A DNA stretch of 64,000 nt from Neobacillus rhizophilus (lineage in GTDB: Bacteria > Bacillota > Bacilli > Bacillales > Cytobacillaceae), in NCBI RefSeq assembly GCF_018343535.1, contig NZ_JAGYPF010000003.1, positions 496,001 to 560,000 on the forward strand. Direction: 5' to 3'. A model generated the notes under the pieces. That model was given only the letters and a program-made list of their open reading frames with translations, was not told the origin of the DNA and did no database searches. Position numbers and translations under genes: made by a program. Shown here one piece after another: positions 16,226 to 26,300 of the stretch (positions are counted from its first letter, which is position 1; each line of letters opens with the position of its first letter).

Positions 16226-17675
16226 TCGTCTTCACCCTCATTAGCGTAAAATAAATGCCGGTCCCTTCACCTAATTGGCTTTCCACCCAAACGGTTCCAC
16301 CTTGTCCTTCTACGATTTGTTTGACAATCGCAAGACCAAGGCCGGACCCTCCCGTTTCCGTATTCCGAGACGGGTCTGCTCGGTAGAAACGGTCGAAAAT
16401 ATGCTGCTGCGCTTCACTGTCAATTCCCAGTCCGTTATCCCGAATATGAACCGTCGCTTTCTCCTCATCCGCAAACAATTCCACCAGGATTTCCATTTCT
16501 TGTTTATCCATATATTTCAGGCTGTTGCCGATAATATTCACCATCACCCTGCTCAACTTTTCACGGTCGGCCATTACAGGAACTGGATTATCATTGGAGG
16601 TGGAAAACGTAAGCTTGATGCCTTTCATTCGCGGGTCGATACGCAGCTCTTCGACATAATCCCGTAAGAACGAGCGAATATCCAACGGTTCCAAATGAAA
16701 TGGCAGCCGATTTAAATCCAGCTTGGAATACAGCATTAATTCATCTATCAAAACATCCATATCTTCGGCTTTTTTCGCAATCATCTTCATATATTTATCC
16801 TGTTTGGCGGCCGTATCCACAATACCATCTTGGATGCCCTGAACACATGCTTTTATCCCAGTAATCGGTGTCTTTAAGTCATGCGAAATATTAGAGATGA
16901 GTTCTTTGCGGTTCTCTTCGTATTGCAGCTGGAGATGTATGGATTCATGCAAGCGGGCACGCATTTCTTCAAACGCCGCCCCCAACTCCCCGATTTCGTC
17001 TTTTCGTTTTAACTTAACTTCATGATCCAAGTTTCCTTCCTTAAAGTGATTCGCAGCTTTTTTTAACATGTACAATGGTTGGATAAAGCTGCGGGAAACT
17101 AAATAGGTAAGGAATCCGTTCGTTAGCCCAATGACCAATAGCAGCGATAAAAAAAGCAACGGAAAAAACTTTCTAGCTTCGGCGAAAAACGATTTCAAAT
17201 CGGAAACGAAATATACCGTCCCAGAAGTTCCATCACTGAATGCTATATCGTACTTTTCCACTGAAAAACGACTCTTTTCCCGGCGATTTTGGGTCCAGCT
17301 CGTTTTCATCTCTTGGATTGGCTGTTTAAGTTCAAGGTTTTCCACGAAAGGAGATGTGTATGATACCCGATTATTATTTAAGACCACGAGTCCCGTCTGC
17401 AAACGATTCAATTGTTCGTCTGTTTTTTTCAAAAAGTCACGGTCCATGAAACGCTCAGGTTCTGTTTGAGCCATAAATTTCACCCCGGCAATCAGGTCGC
17501 GGCGCTGAGCAGACTCCTCCCAAAAGGCCGGCATCCCCTTCCTTCCCCCTGTTCCCGCCATATCTGTGTAGAAGGCTGAGAACAGTGCTGTTGCAATCAA
17601 GGCAAACAAGACGATGGGAATAAAGGTCATCGCGATATAGGAAAGCAATAGTCTCTTCTTGATAGACATGGGCAC
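16203..17675 (-). CDS. HAMP-containing sensor histidine kinase
   Basis: 490 aa, first gene of the two-component operon. Membrane helices at about 10-32 and 170-195 bracket an extracytoplasmic sensor region of about 140 residues. A HAMP domain follows (FIQPLYMLKKAANHFKEGNL, 197-250). The dimerisation/phospho-acceptor box is ELISNISHDLKTPITGIKA (His near 270). The ATPase domain shows MVNIIGNSLKYM, DNGLGID and GGSGLGLAIVKQIVEGQGG. The signal is unknown; the sensor region shows no clear PAS fold. Confidence 0.95.
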   Translation of the reverse strand: MPMSIKKRLLLSYIAMTFIPIVLFALIATALFSAFYTDMAGTGGRKGMPAFWEESAQRRDLIAGVKFMAQTEPERFMDRDFLKKTDEQLNRLQTGLVVLNNNRVSYTSPFVENLELKQPIQEMKTSWTQNRREKSRFSVEKYDIAFSDGTSGTVYFVSDLKSFFAEARKFFPLLFLSLLLVIGLTNGFLTYLVSRSFIQPLYMLKKAANHFKEGNLDHEVKLKRKDEIGELGAAFEEMRARLHESIHLQLQYEENRKELISNISHDLKTPITGIKACVQGIQDGIVDTAAKQDKYMKMIAKKAEDMDVLIDELMLYSKLDLNRLPFHLEPLDIRSFLRDYVEELRIDPRMKGIKLTFSTSNDNPVPVMADREKLSRVMVNIIGNSLKYMDKQEMEILVELFADEEKATVHIRDNGLGIDSEAQQHIFDRFYRADPSRNTETGGSGLGLAIVKQIVEGQGGTVWVESQLGEGTGIYFTLMRVKTIETNSDH

Positions 17676-18051
17676 ATCTCCTTAGAGCTGTTTTTTCTCA
17701 AACAAATCAAGCCGGCTTTAAACATTATGATAACAGGAGTAGGAACGTATTGATAAGTTTCACAAGTGTTTGAAAAACTTCCCCCAATTCTATACACCAG
17801 CGAATTCAGCTTGCCGAAGCTTTCTATAATTCATCCTACTCCATATGTCTAAAACACTTCTAAATCAATTCTAAAAAAAGTATAAAATTCAAAAAAGGTA
17901 CTTTAAATATCATTTGGTAAAGCTTTTTCTATATCCACATTCCAATTCTTCACAGAACTTTTTATCAATATTTTAGGTTTTGTTCAAAGTTTGATTAGAA
18001 ACGGAATGTATTCTGAACATGTAACGAATTTACCTAAAGGAGACGATGTTT
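17676..18051. other. divergent regulatory region, kinase operon / SHOCT gene
   Basis: 376 nt without a gene. It contains the triple TCTAAA repeat (17847-17875) followed by AGTATAAAATT, which could be a minus 10 for the rightward SHOCT gene, and on the other strand a possible TATAGA minus 10 toward the kinase. Confidence 0.5.
17847..17875. promoter_or_regulatory. triple TCTAAA direct repeat, candidate response-regulator site 2
   Basis: GTCTAAA (17847), TTCTAAA (17858) and TTCTAAA (17869), all 11 bp apart, then AAAAGTATAAAA as in the first site. It lies between the kinase operon and the divergent SHOCT gene, suggesting autoregulation. Confidence 0.68.
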
Positions 18052-18276
18052 ATGCATTGGGGCTATTTTCACCCATTTGGTTTTATCTTCTTTTTATTAT
18101 TACTTGGATTGATTTTTGCCAATTTCAGATTATGGCGAGGTAAAAGAGGTTTCTGTTATCAGGACAGGCATCATCATGATCCCCTGCTTATTTTAGATAA
18201 GCGATTGGCCTCGGGAGAAATCACAATTGAAGAATACACAAAGCTGAAGGATTTCTTGAGCGGGAAACAGAAGTAA
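18052..18276 (+). CDS. small SHOCT-domain membrane protein
   Basis: 74 aa. An aromatic N-terminal membrane helix (FGFIFFLLLLGLIFANF) is followed by a His-rich linker and the SHOCT motif LDKRLASGEITIEEYTKLKD at about 48-67. SHOCT tails are thought to mediate protein interactions. ATG 18052 lies 9 nt after AAAGGAG; ATG 18046 would be only 3 nt away. Divergent from the kinase gene and beside the predicted response-regulator site, so it may be a target of that system. Confidence 0.82.
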   Translation: MHWGYFHPFGFIFFLLLLGLIFANFRLWRGKRGFCYQDRHHHDPLLILDKRLASGEITIEEYTKLKDFLSGKQK

Positions 18277-18352
18277 ACGTTGGGATAGTTCATTAAATGG
18301 GGGCTACAGTTGTCTTTTTTTATAAAAGCTGACAAGCCCGTCTACTACAAAA

Positions 18353-18388
18353 AACCTCAGTTCGGTTGTCTGGAACTGAGGTTTTTTG
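18353..18388 (+). terminator. Rho-independent terminator after the SHOCT gene
   Basis: AACCTCAGTTC (18353-18363) and GAACTGAGGTT (18373-18383) form an 11-bp stem followed by TTTTT. Confidence 0.92.
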
Positions 18389-18446
18389 ATTATTCACCAA
18401 TAATGCTGGATCATTACCGGAAACGAAACTAAACTGGACCTTGGAA

Positions 18447-18474
18447 TGATGCAAAAGAACCGTCCCCATGCATC
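18447..18474. repeat. family A single right arm
   Basis: TGATGCAAAAGAACCGTCCCC followed by ATGCATCA. No partner arm is recognisable nearby. Confidence 0.85.
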
Positions 18475-18556
18475 AACTTCAATTTATCTGTATACTTCAT
18501 ATTCAATACCATAAAATAATCTCAGGATAATAAATGGAAAAACTGGAGGTATTTTG

Positions 18557-19573
18557 TTGGGGATTTTTAAGCAGAAATCGGCAAATAAATTAACCGCAGC
18601 AGAAGTATCCGCTCTTTGGCTTCAGTATATGGGCGATAGTATGGCGATCTGTGTTTACAAATATTTTCTTATAATTGTTGAAAATAATAAGATTAAACCT
18701 ATCTTAGAATTCTCTTTACAGTTATCTGAGAGTCATATTGCGAAAATCACCGAATTCTTGAAAAGTGCAAATTTCCAAGTCCCAATCGGATTTACAGAGA
18801 ATGACGTGAATATTAATGCCCCACGTCTGTTTTCTGATCAATTTTTACTATTTTACTCCTATATTATGACCATTCATGGGTTAACCGCTTATAGCTTAGC
18901 GATTACAAATACAGAACGAGAAGACATTCAAAATTATTTTTTTAAATGTACGGAAGAATCTAAGGAATTGTTTCAAAAAATAGTGAAATTGGCTAAAAGT
19001 GATCCAAAATATTCAAGTGTCCCCTCCATCCCTTCGCCTCCTTGGGCGGAATTCATGGAAACACCGGGATTCATTTCAAATTTAATTGGAGAAAAACGTC
19101 CACTAAATAGCTCGGAAGTCAGCACCCTTTTCTTTAATTCAACGAAAACTGGATTTATCAGTTCATTAAGTTTGGCTTTTAGTCAGGTAGCAGTGCATGA
19201 AGATGTTCGTAATTTTATGTTAAAAAACGTTAAATTAGCAGGGAAAGATGCTGAAAGCTTTGACACTATATTGCAAGAGGATCATTTGCCAATACCTGAG
19301 AAATGGGATGCAGAGATTACCGATTCTACTGTAAGTCCATTTTCTGACAAATTGATTATGTTTCACGCAGGCTTTTTAGTAAATGCAGCCCTTACTTATT
19401 ATGGTGCATCATTAGGTTCCAGCTTTAGATCGGATATAATCGTAAACTATACTAAAGTATTTACCCACGCTTTGGAGGCTGGTGCAATTTCATACAATAT
19501 TATGGTTAAACATGGATGGTTAGAAAAACAACCTGAAGCGATTGACAGGGATCATCTGATGCAAGATTCGTGA
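18557..19573 (+). CDS. DUF3231 family protein, copy 1
   Basis: 338 aa made of two related helical halves of about 165 residues. Each half starts with a TA/NSSEVS-type helix (KLTAAEVSALWLQYMGDS near 12; PLNSSEVSTLFFNSTKTGF near 180) and has a VPIGF / LPIPEKW turn followed by DVNINAPRLFSDQF / DSTVSPFSDKLIMF. This two-fold, ferritin-like helical plan is typical of DUF3231 proteins, common in spore formers and of unknown role. Start TTG 18557 with GGAGGT upstream; TTG 18554 is also possible. Confidence 0.85.
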   Translation: MGIFKQKSANKLTAAEVSALWLQYMGDSMAICVYKYFLIIVENNKIKPILEFSLQLSESHIAKITEFLKSANFQVPIGFTENDVNINAPRLFSDQFLLFYSYIMTIHGLTAYSLAITNTEREDIQNYFFKCTEESKELFQKIVKLAKSDPKYSSVPSIPSPPWAEFMETPGFISNLIGEKRPLNSSEVSTLFFNSTKTGFISSLSLAFSQVAVHEDVRNFMLKNVKLAGKDAESFDTILQEDHLPIPEKWDAEITDSTVSPFSDKLIMFHAGFLVNAALTYYGASLGSSFRSDIIVNYTKVFTHALEAGAISYNIMVKHGWLEKQPEAIDRDHLMQDS

Positions 19574-19760
19574 TCTGAGGCCGCCAAATGTACGTTAAAA
19601 CGCTTTTTTCATTATAAAAAATTAACGGAATTTCCTTTTCTCTAACTAAGCTGACCCCTGTTTTCTTTCGCAGCTGTCTTTACATCTGCTACATATATCA
19701 GGGTGTATTGGGGAAATTGATATTAGAGAATTTTTGTCTAAATTTACTGGAGGTTAGATT

Positions 19761-20768
19761 ATGGAGATTGGAAATCAGGTGAGACTTACCTCAGCAGAGA
19801 TTACATCTTTATGGGCTTCATATATCAATGACACCGCTATTTCATGCAAGTTCAAGTATTTTTTATCCATAGTAGAGGATGAAGAGATTAAACCAATCCT
19901 TAAAAGGGCCTTTGATATTGCCCAAGGAAATCTTAAAACTCTAACTGAAATTTTCAATAAAGAAAAGTATCCGATCCCCTATGGTTTTAAACTCGATGAA
20001 GATGTAAATATATCTGCTCCTAGATTGTATTCAGATTCATATGTGTTACATTACCTCCATCAATCGTCTCAAATCGCTCTTCAAGGTTATAGCATGAATC
20101 TGACCTTATCTGTCAGGGGAGATGTTTATAGTCATTTTAATGAGTGTATTTCACAATTAACAACATTTCTAAGAGAGGTAAAAGAACTCTTATTATCAAA
20201 AGGTCTTTATATTCGGTCTCCCTATTTACCAATACCAGATGAAATTGATTTTGTTAAAAGGAAAAGTTTTTTAAAGGGTTTTTTTGGAGAAAAGAGACCT
20301 TTAATAGGTACAGAAGTTACAAACCTCTTTGCCAACTTTCAAAGAAATGCTTTTGGGGTGGCAACCTTGCTGGGATTTAGTCAGGTCGCTCAGTCAAAAG
20401 AGGTTGCCGAGTATTTGGTTAGGGGAAAGGACATTGCTAAAAAACACTGTGAACTATTTGGTTCCATTCTAACTGAGGGTGACCTCCCTACGCCTATGTC
20501 GTGGGGTACCGAAGTAACTGATTCAACCGCATCTACCTTTTCTGATAAACTGATGATGTTTTATACTACGACACTAATCGCCCTTAGCATTGGATTTTAT
20601 GGAACAAGTATGGCAATGAGCCCTAGGAAGGATTTAGGCCTGCACTATGTCAGGCTTTCTGCAGAAATAGCAAAGTATGCAGAAGAAGGAGCAAACATTA
20701 TGATCAAAAACGGTTGGTTAGAACAACCCCCTATGGCTGCTGATAGGGATGAGTTATCAAAAAAATGA
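19761..20768 (+). CDS. DUF3231 family protein, copy 2
   Basis: 335 aa, tandem paralogue of the preceding gene with the same duplicated halves (RLTSAEITSLWASYINDTAI and PLIGTEVTNLFANFQRNAFG). Start ATG after TGGAGG. The 187-nt gap from the first copy holds no terminator that I can see, so they may be co-transcribed. The TGA stop is the first triplet of a family A repeat. Confidence 0.87.
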   Translation: MEIGNQVRLTSAEITSLWASYINDTAISCKFKYFLSIVEDEEIKPILKRAFDIAQGNLKTLTEIFNKEKYPIPYGFKLDEDVNISAPRLYSDSYVLHYLHQSSQIALQGYSMNLTLSVRGDVYSHFNECISQLTTFLREVKELLLSKGLYIRSPYLPIPDEIDFVKRKSFLKGFFGEKRPLIGTEVTNLFANFQRNAFGVATLLGFSQVAQSKEVAEYLVRGKDIAKKHCELFGSILTEGDLPTPMSWGTEVTDSTASTFSDKLMMFYTTTLIALSIGFYGTSMAMSPRKDLGLHYVRLSAEIAKYAEEGANIMIKNGWLEQPPMAADRDELSKK

Positions 20769-20875
20769 GGCATGGGGACGGTTCTTCTGCCTCATTCTGC
20801 CTGCTGGCCCTTGGACCTTGTTGGGTGCATGAAAAGGCTGAAATTGATGCATAAGAGCCATCCGCTTGTTTCTTG
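20766..20875. repeat. family A repeat, paired arms, decaying right arm
   Basis: Left arm TGAGGCATGGGGACGGTTCT at 20766 (its TGA is a stop codon). The right arm GATGCATAAGAGCCATCCGC at 20846 has several substitutions. Confidence 0.82.
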
Positions 20876-20957
20876 AGAGAATTGCCGGATTATCCGAGAG
20901 TATTTCTGCCCTAACCGAGAGTATTTCAGAGCCTTGAAATTATGTTCTTATTGCTTC

Positions 20958-21503
20958 TCACCCTAAATCTCCGCTCAATTCACTGACCTTGATTCTCCAA
21001 ATCATATGATCATTTCCTGTTCCCCAATAGTCCTTTAACAAATAAGTAGGTTCTCCGAATTTCTTTATCCAGATCTTTTGTGCACGAGTATATCCGCTAT
21101 CTAAACAAAAAACTTCTATGCCCTTCTTCTTCATTGTAATATACATGGCATTCAACAACAAATTCCCTACCCCCATTCTCTGGAAGTCAGGGTGTACAAA
21201 AACTGTACCCACCTCAATTAGCCCTTTGAAAGCGTTGTTTGTACAATTACAGATAAGATCACTTGCAGGACCAAATTCTATTGAACCAATAATTTTATCT
21301 CCATCTAAAGCAATCAAGAAATATCGATGATCACCATTGCTTTCAAAATCACTTGCTAAATATTTTTCCTTCGCTTCGATTTCATCCTTAATATCTTTCT
21401 GCCTATCTGCTAATCCTTCTTTCATGAACGTATCAGTAATCACGGTTTTAAAAAATAAGTGTAACTCTTTTGTGTCCTCAAGGTTTGGCCTTCTTATCTC
21501 CAC
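20958..21503 (-). CDS. GNAT family N-acetyltransferase
   Basis: About 181 aa from GTG 21503, preceded by GGGGTG. A longer frame back to 21599 lacks a ribosome binding site and its first 30 residues look non-coding. The acetyl-CoA motif A is TVFVHPDFQRMGVGNLLLNAM, with the R/Q-x-x-G-x-G/A loop QRMGVG. Motif B includes GIEVFCLDSGYTRAQKIWIKKF. Substrate unknown. Confidence 0.8.
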   Translation of the reverse strand: MEIRRPNLEDTKELHLFFKTVITDTFMKEGLADRQKDIKDEIEAKEKYLASDFESNGDHRYFLIALDGDKIIGSIEFGPASDLICNCTNNAFKGLIEVGTVFVHPDFQRMGVGNLLLNAMYITMKKKGIEVFCLDSGYTRAQKIWIKKFGEPTYLLKDYWGTGNDHMIWRIKVSELSGDLG

Positions 21504-21678
21504 TTTAAGCACCCCAAAACTCTTCCTTATTCCTAGTTCACTTCTCCAACATACTTCTGTTATCCTTCTCAAGCATCTTGTATAACAACAAAAAAACATC
21601 CAACATTGTTCATTTGGATGCCTTTTGTCTTCAACCCGCGGCGAACACCCATAGGATCTTCGAAGTAGAGGCTAAAAA

Positions 21679-21707
21679 TGATGCACAAGAACCGTCCCCA
21701 TGCATCA
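21679..21707. repeat. family A single right arm
   Basis: TGATGCACAAGAACCGTCCCC then ATGCATCA. It contains the complete IS110 target sequence (CACAAGAACCGTCC). Upstream bases at about 21610-21655 may be a decayed left part. The stop codon of the Eis-like gene is formed by the TGATGCA end on the minus strand. Confidence 0.85.
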
Positions 21708-22880
21708 AAAGAAGTCAAAAAATGCTGATTTGATTGGCGGGATTTTCTTCTCAAAAAGTTTAATCTCATTCTTGGAGCCTTTTAAGTAGCCCATTTCATA
21801 AAGTTCCATTGGCCTTTTGTAGCCAAATAGGATGGCTGATAGGGCATTGATGTTCAGTTGAATTCCTTTTTTAGGGGGATGAACACATTGGCCGCCTGTT
21901 TTTTCTTTAAACACCTTTATTTCTCCGTTTCCGAGTAAATAGCTGCCATTATTCCACGGTGCGTGTGAATCTTCGAGATGCAAGAAAAGGGACTCATTTT
22001 CATGCAGGAACGGAAATCTCTTTAAGCATTCCTCAGCATCCACGACCCTTGCCATAAAATAAGGAACTATCTCCTGCTTCACATTGGGCTGCAACAGGAA
22101 ATATGAGAAAGGATCCTGGCTGGCAAGTTCCATCGTCACGGTATTAACCATGGAATCATGCTGGCAGATAAAATTCCATAGCCCGATTCTCGCTTCATGG
22201 TCAATCACAACGAACTCCTGAACCTCCATCTTATGTTCCTTCACCTCGTACAGCATATAACCTAAAGCCTCGTTTTTGGAACGGTAATAGACAGCAAGCT
22301 GGGAATGATCATCATACACGCTCCGCTTCCACCAATCGGTCTCACGCTTCAGCATCCCTGTATACTGACTGCAAAACTGCTGATAAATCCTTTCTATCTC
22401 CTCATTATGGGTATCTTTTGAATATCTTTTTATAAAACCCTGCTGTGGTTCGAGGAACTTAAGGTTGATTTTTTCAATCGTCACCCTTTTCTTATCACTT
22501 AATATCTCCCACCCATATTTTCGATAAAAACCGATATCAAACGGGTGTAAAAGAGATACGATCTGATTATCATCATACATCTGTTTTAAGGATTCGATCA
22601 TGAGTGATTTGACGTAACCGGTTCTTCGGTATTCTGGGTAGGTGGCCACTCCGGCAATGCCGCCCATTTTCCATACAGCATCCTTCATATAAATGCTTAG
22701 CGGGATAATATGTAGTTTGGCAGCAAGGGTGTTCTCATCCCATATTCCTAAAACTTTGTGGTTTTTCAATGCTTCTTCTCGAGCAGGTATGCTTTCCACC
22801 GGAACCTTGTATTGGAATGCGTATTCTGATAGTTTCATAGATTCTAGGTATTCAGCTTCGGTCACTTCTCTTACTAACAT
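21705..22880 (-). CDS. Eis-like GNAT N-acetyltransferase
   Basis: 391 aa from ATG 22880 (AAAGGGG 8 nt upstream; in-frame ATGs at 22967 and elsewhere upstream lack a site). Architecture of the Eis family: GNAT domain 1-150 with acetyl-CoA loop IAGVATYPEYRRTGYVKSLM, a central degenerate GNAT-like domain (about 155-285) and a C-terminal SCP2-like lobe. Eis enzymes acetylate amines such as aminoglycosides or peptides; here the substrate is unknown. A broken second copy lies at 31411-31910. Confidence 0.88.
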   Translation of the reverse strand: MLVREVTEAEYLESMKLSEYAFQYKVPVESIPAREEALKNHKVLGIWDENTLAAKLHIIPLSIYMKDAVWKMGGIAGVATYPEYRRTGYVKSLMIESLKQMYDDNQIVSLLHPFDIGFYRKYGWEILSDKKRVTIEKINLKFLEPQQGFIKRYSKDTHNEEIERIYQQFCSQYTGMLKRETDWWKRSVYDDHSQLAVYYRSKNEALGYMLYEVKEHKMEVQEFVVIDHEARIGLWNFICQHDSMVNTVTMELASQDPFSYFLLQPNVKQEIVPYFMARVVDAEECLKRFPFLHENESLFLHLEDSHAPWNNGSYLLGNGEIKVFKEKTGGQCVHPPKKGIQLNINALSAILFGYKRPMELYEMGYLKGSKNEIKLFEKKIPPIKSAFFDFF

Positions 22881-23385
22881 TTGGCCAACCCCTTTTTGTT
22901 CATTGCATGTATTGCTTAGAAAAATGACTCCTTTCATAATTTTACCAAAAGTTAGCAAACCTTGCACAGAATACCTTGACCGTTCACCTGGCAGATTCTT
23001 TTCAAAATATCAATTGGTTATTTGATAAAAGTCCTGACCCATCTCTCATCATCAATAAGCAAAATCGAATGCATCATAACCCCCCACTGTAAAACCTTTC
23101 TAAATACTTATTTAAAGTTGAATTTTGATGGAGTCTCATCTTTTTCCTTCTTTTTGAGCCTCTATATTAAAATAGTATCCTACACACAACAAAAATTTCT
23201 ATTTTAATAAGGATAATATTTCCCGAAAATTCAACCAATGATTTTATATATAAAACGAAATATTGACTGAGTTTTCACAAACATGAAGAAAAGCACTAAA
23301 CCTTTTAGAGTATTTAGTGCTTTTCAATTTCTATTTTTATGGTTTTCCTATTTTTACGATAAGTTGATTGTTCTCATAGGTTGGG
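22881..23385. other. intergenic between acetyltransferase and glycosidase genes
   Basis: Nothing coding recognised. The only clear signal is the terminator hairpin near 23291-23324 of the large glycosidase gene. Confidence 0.4.
23288..23326 (-). terminator. terminator of the GH2/GH28 gene
   Basis: AAGCACTAAA (23291-23300) pairs with TTTAGTGCTT (23314-23323). T-runs on both sides make it usable in both directions. Confidence 0.8.
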
Positions 23386-26300
23386 TTAGTTGATAGGTGT
23401 CAATCTAAAGTAACCTATGTTTACATCATATAAACTGCTGCCGCTGCCTGAAGGATTATTCGTTTGATTATAACCAGTTACCAAGAATCTAAAGGTATGA
23501 TTCCCAGCCCCTGTAATTGTCACCGTTCCTGCCTTAATGGAATCATAGACAGTCGCTGATCCTGAAACCGACTCATCAATGGGATTAAGGGTTGGCTGTG
23601 TTTCGCCATCAACATATAATGTCATAGTGCCTCTAGCCGCTTTTTTCTTCGAGGTAACCTCAACTGAATAGGTACCTTCTGGAATATTTTTCAGTTCATA
23701 TTCCAAATAAGAACCTGGAGCGGTAGCACCTGTTATTTGTTGGAATATACCAAATCCCATTAATGGGTTACTATCTGTAGATGTACTAGCTTTGCCGGAA
23801 ACAGCAAAAGTTTTCAAACCGACAAATTGAAGATTTGGCGAATTACTGCCTTCTCCTTGAATAGTGGTTTGGATAACAATTTTATATTCGGTCGTTTTGG
23901 AATGGTCCTCAGATGTTACCAACAATAAATCTCCAGATTTCAAGACACCAGATTTTTTATTATGGCTGCTGTCTGTAAACTCATAAATTTGTTGTGAACC
24001 ATTGTCAGCAGCTGTAATTTCATTTTTAAGATCCGTATCAGTTGTTCCAACTATTGCTGTAATGGTACGATTTGTTAAATCAATCGCCGATTGACCAGTA
24101 TCAACATTAACAAGATGTTCATGATCACTGGCTTCCTTAATTTCTGTTGAAGACTTATCACCTGAAGCAGGTGCTGGTGCAGGATATACTACGCGATTCA
24201 CTTGTGAGTTTGTAATGTTAACCGCCGGACTGACATCAGGAATTGCTACTTCCATTCCTTCTCCAGTCTTATACTTGACGTTTGTAAATTCGAAATTATT
24301 CGTCTTCATTACAGCGATAGAAGCAGCGCTAGGGTCACTCCCCTTTTCTAAAGACGCGTTATGAATAGAAACTTTATCCGACTCATCAACATAAACCGCA
24401 TACCTGTCATCATTATTCTGGAACTCGGTCGTCAGATTATTGACAACCACATTCGTTGCATATTTTACAAGCAGACCATAAACAGGTGAGCCATTGTTAA
24501 AATATCCGCCCGGATCGTAGTTATTGCCTAACTCATATTTTGGGACAATGGAGGTATTACTGTATGGCTGGCCGCCTTTCTGAATAAATTTAATATTATT
24601 CAGTGTGATATCCCGTACTGAAGATGCATTTTTATATCCCACTACAACTGCCGGACCCATATTATTTATATGTGTCCCGACTAGTCCGAAATAGTCTTGA
24701 CCAATATGTGTCACATTATTTACCCGAACGTTTTTGATGCTGCCGATTGGACGCGTGGATGCTTTCCCTGAGTCGCCTCCGTTTCGATTTCTTCCGGTTA
24801 GATTGATCGAAATCGGAATACTTGTATTTGTAAAAATAGCACCATCTAAAGTGACATTTGATATGGTAGCACCATCGTTTTCATTTATGTTAAATCCTGC
24901 TTTATAAACACCATAACCATGTAAATTTGTAACATGGATATCTGATGTGTCTGCTGCTGTTTCTGAACCGATCTTGAAAAGATTACATTCTGTACGGCCA
25001 ACAATATTATCGACAAGAAAATCTGAGCTTGCTCTTCTAAAACCTAACGAAAAGTCTGAGCCCAATTTTACAATATCGTCTGTTTGTACAGCAGTATAGA
25101 TGTTTTTAACTGTTACATGATTATCTGACATTAAGTCAAATAAATCCCTTTGTCTTTGGCCATAGCTTAGCGCACTTTCAATCCCATTCTTATTCTTCGC
25201 AGTTCCATTCAGGTAATAAATATCGTGAAGATTCATATGATCAACACCTGTTGCAAGAAGGACAAAATGCCCGCCCCGTCTAAAATGAAGGGCATCAGGA
25301 ATCCCTTTCGGATCTGAGTTTAGATTAGGATTATAGTTCGCATATGGTATGACCGGATTATTCGTATCCCCTTCGTCATAATACTTTCCTGTCTGCGGGT
25401 TAATAGTAGGTCCATCATTTGTAATATCATCCGGCAAATTATTAGTCGGATTTTCGATATGTCCACCCAATTCAAAATTGGTTGATAGTTTTAAAGATAT
25501 TAATTTATCACCAAGATCGAAGGATTCGTTAAAATTGTTAACCGTATTTTGGTTCACATCAATAATTGGTGTATCGCCCTTATTCGCATCCTGGGCTGTA
25601 ATCGCACCATTACCATCGATGACACCTGAGCCCAAAATCTTAAAGTTATCAATTCTTAATCCGACAAACAACGCATCATTGAAGAAAGAATGTCCGATGT
25701 CTTGTGCATTATTATTTCCTCCATATGGGCCAGATTTGGAATTATCCGGTGTATATGGAATATAAGGGCTGGCTAGATAATACGGCTCCGGCGTATCGAT
25801 TCCATGTAATTTTGCGAGAATGGTAGCATCTGAATCCAGATATAGGTACACATTGCTTCGTAGATGTATGGTGCCGGTTAAATAATCGCCTTTACTAAAG
25901 AGAACCATGCCTCCGCCCGTAGCTGCAGCATCATCTATACTTTTTTGAATGGCTTTCGTATCATCTGTTTCACCATCCCCAGCTGCATGTCCATACGTTT
26001 TTACATCAAACTTTCCTGTATAAAATTTGGCAATATTTGAATCACCAGCGTTCGTTCCGCCTGTCACAACTAACTTAAACTGATACAGTTTATTTGACGG
26101 CAAATTGCTGATATGTGCACTTGTAGAAGATGCTGTAATAGGTTTATCGAGAACAGCATCCGTCCAATTAATGCCGTCGGTTGTTTGTTTAATCGCTACA
26201 CCTTTTGCTCCTGCAGGTGCAGTCCAGTTAAGAGAAAGGCTATTGTAGGTTTCGCCCGTTTCTTTATAAGTGAGACTCGTATCAATTACCCTGTGGAAAT

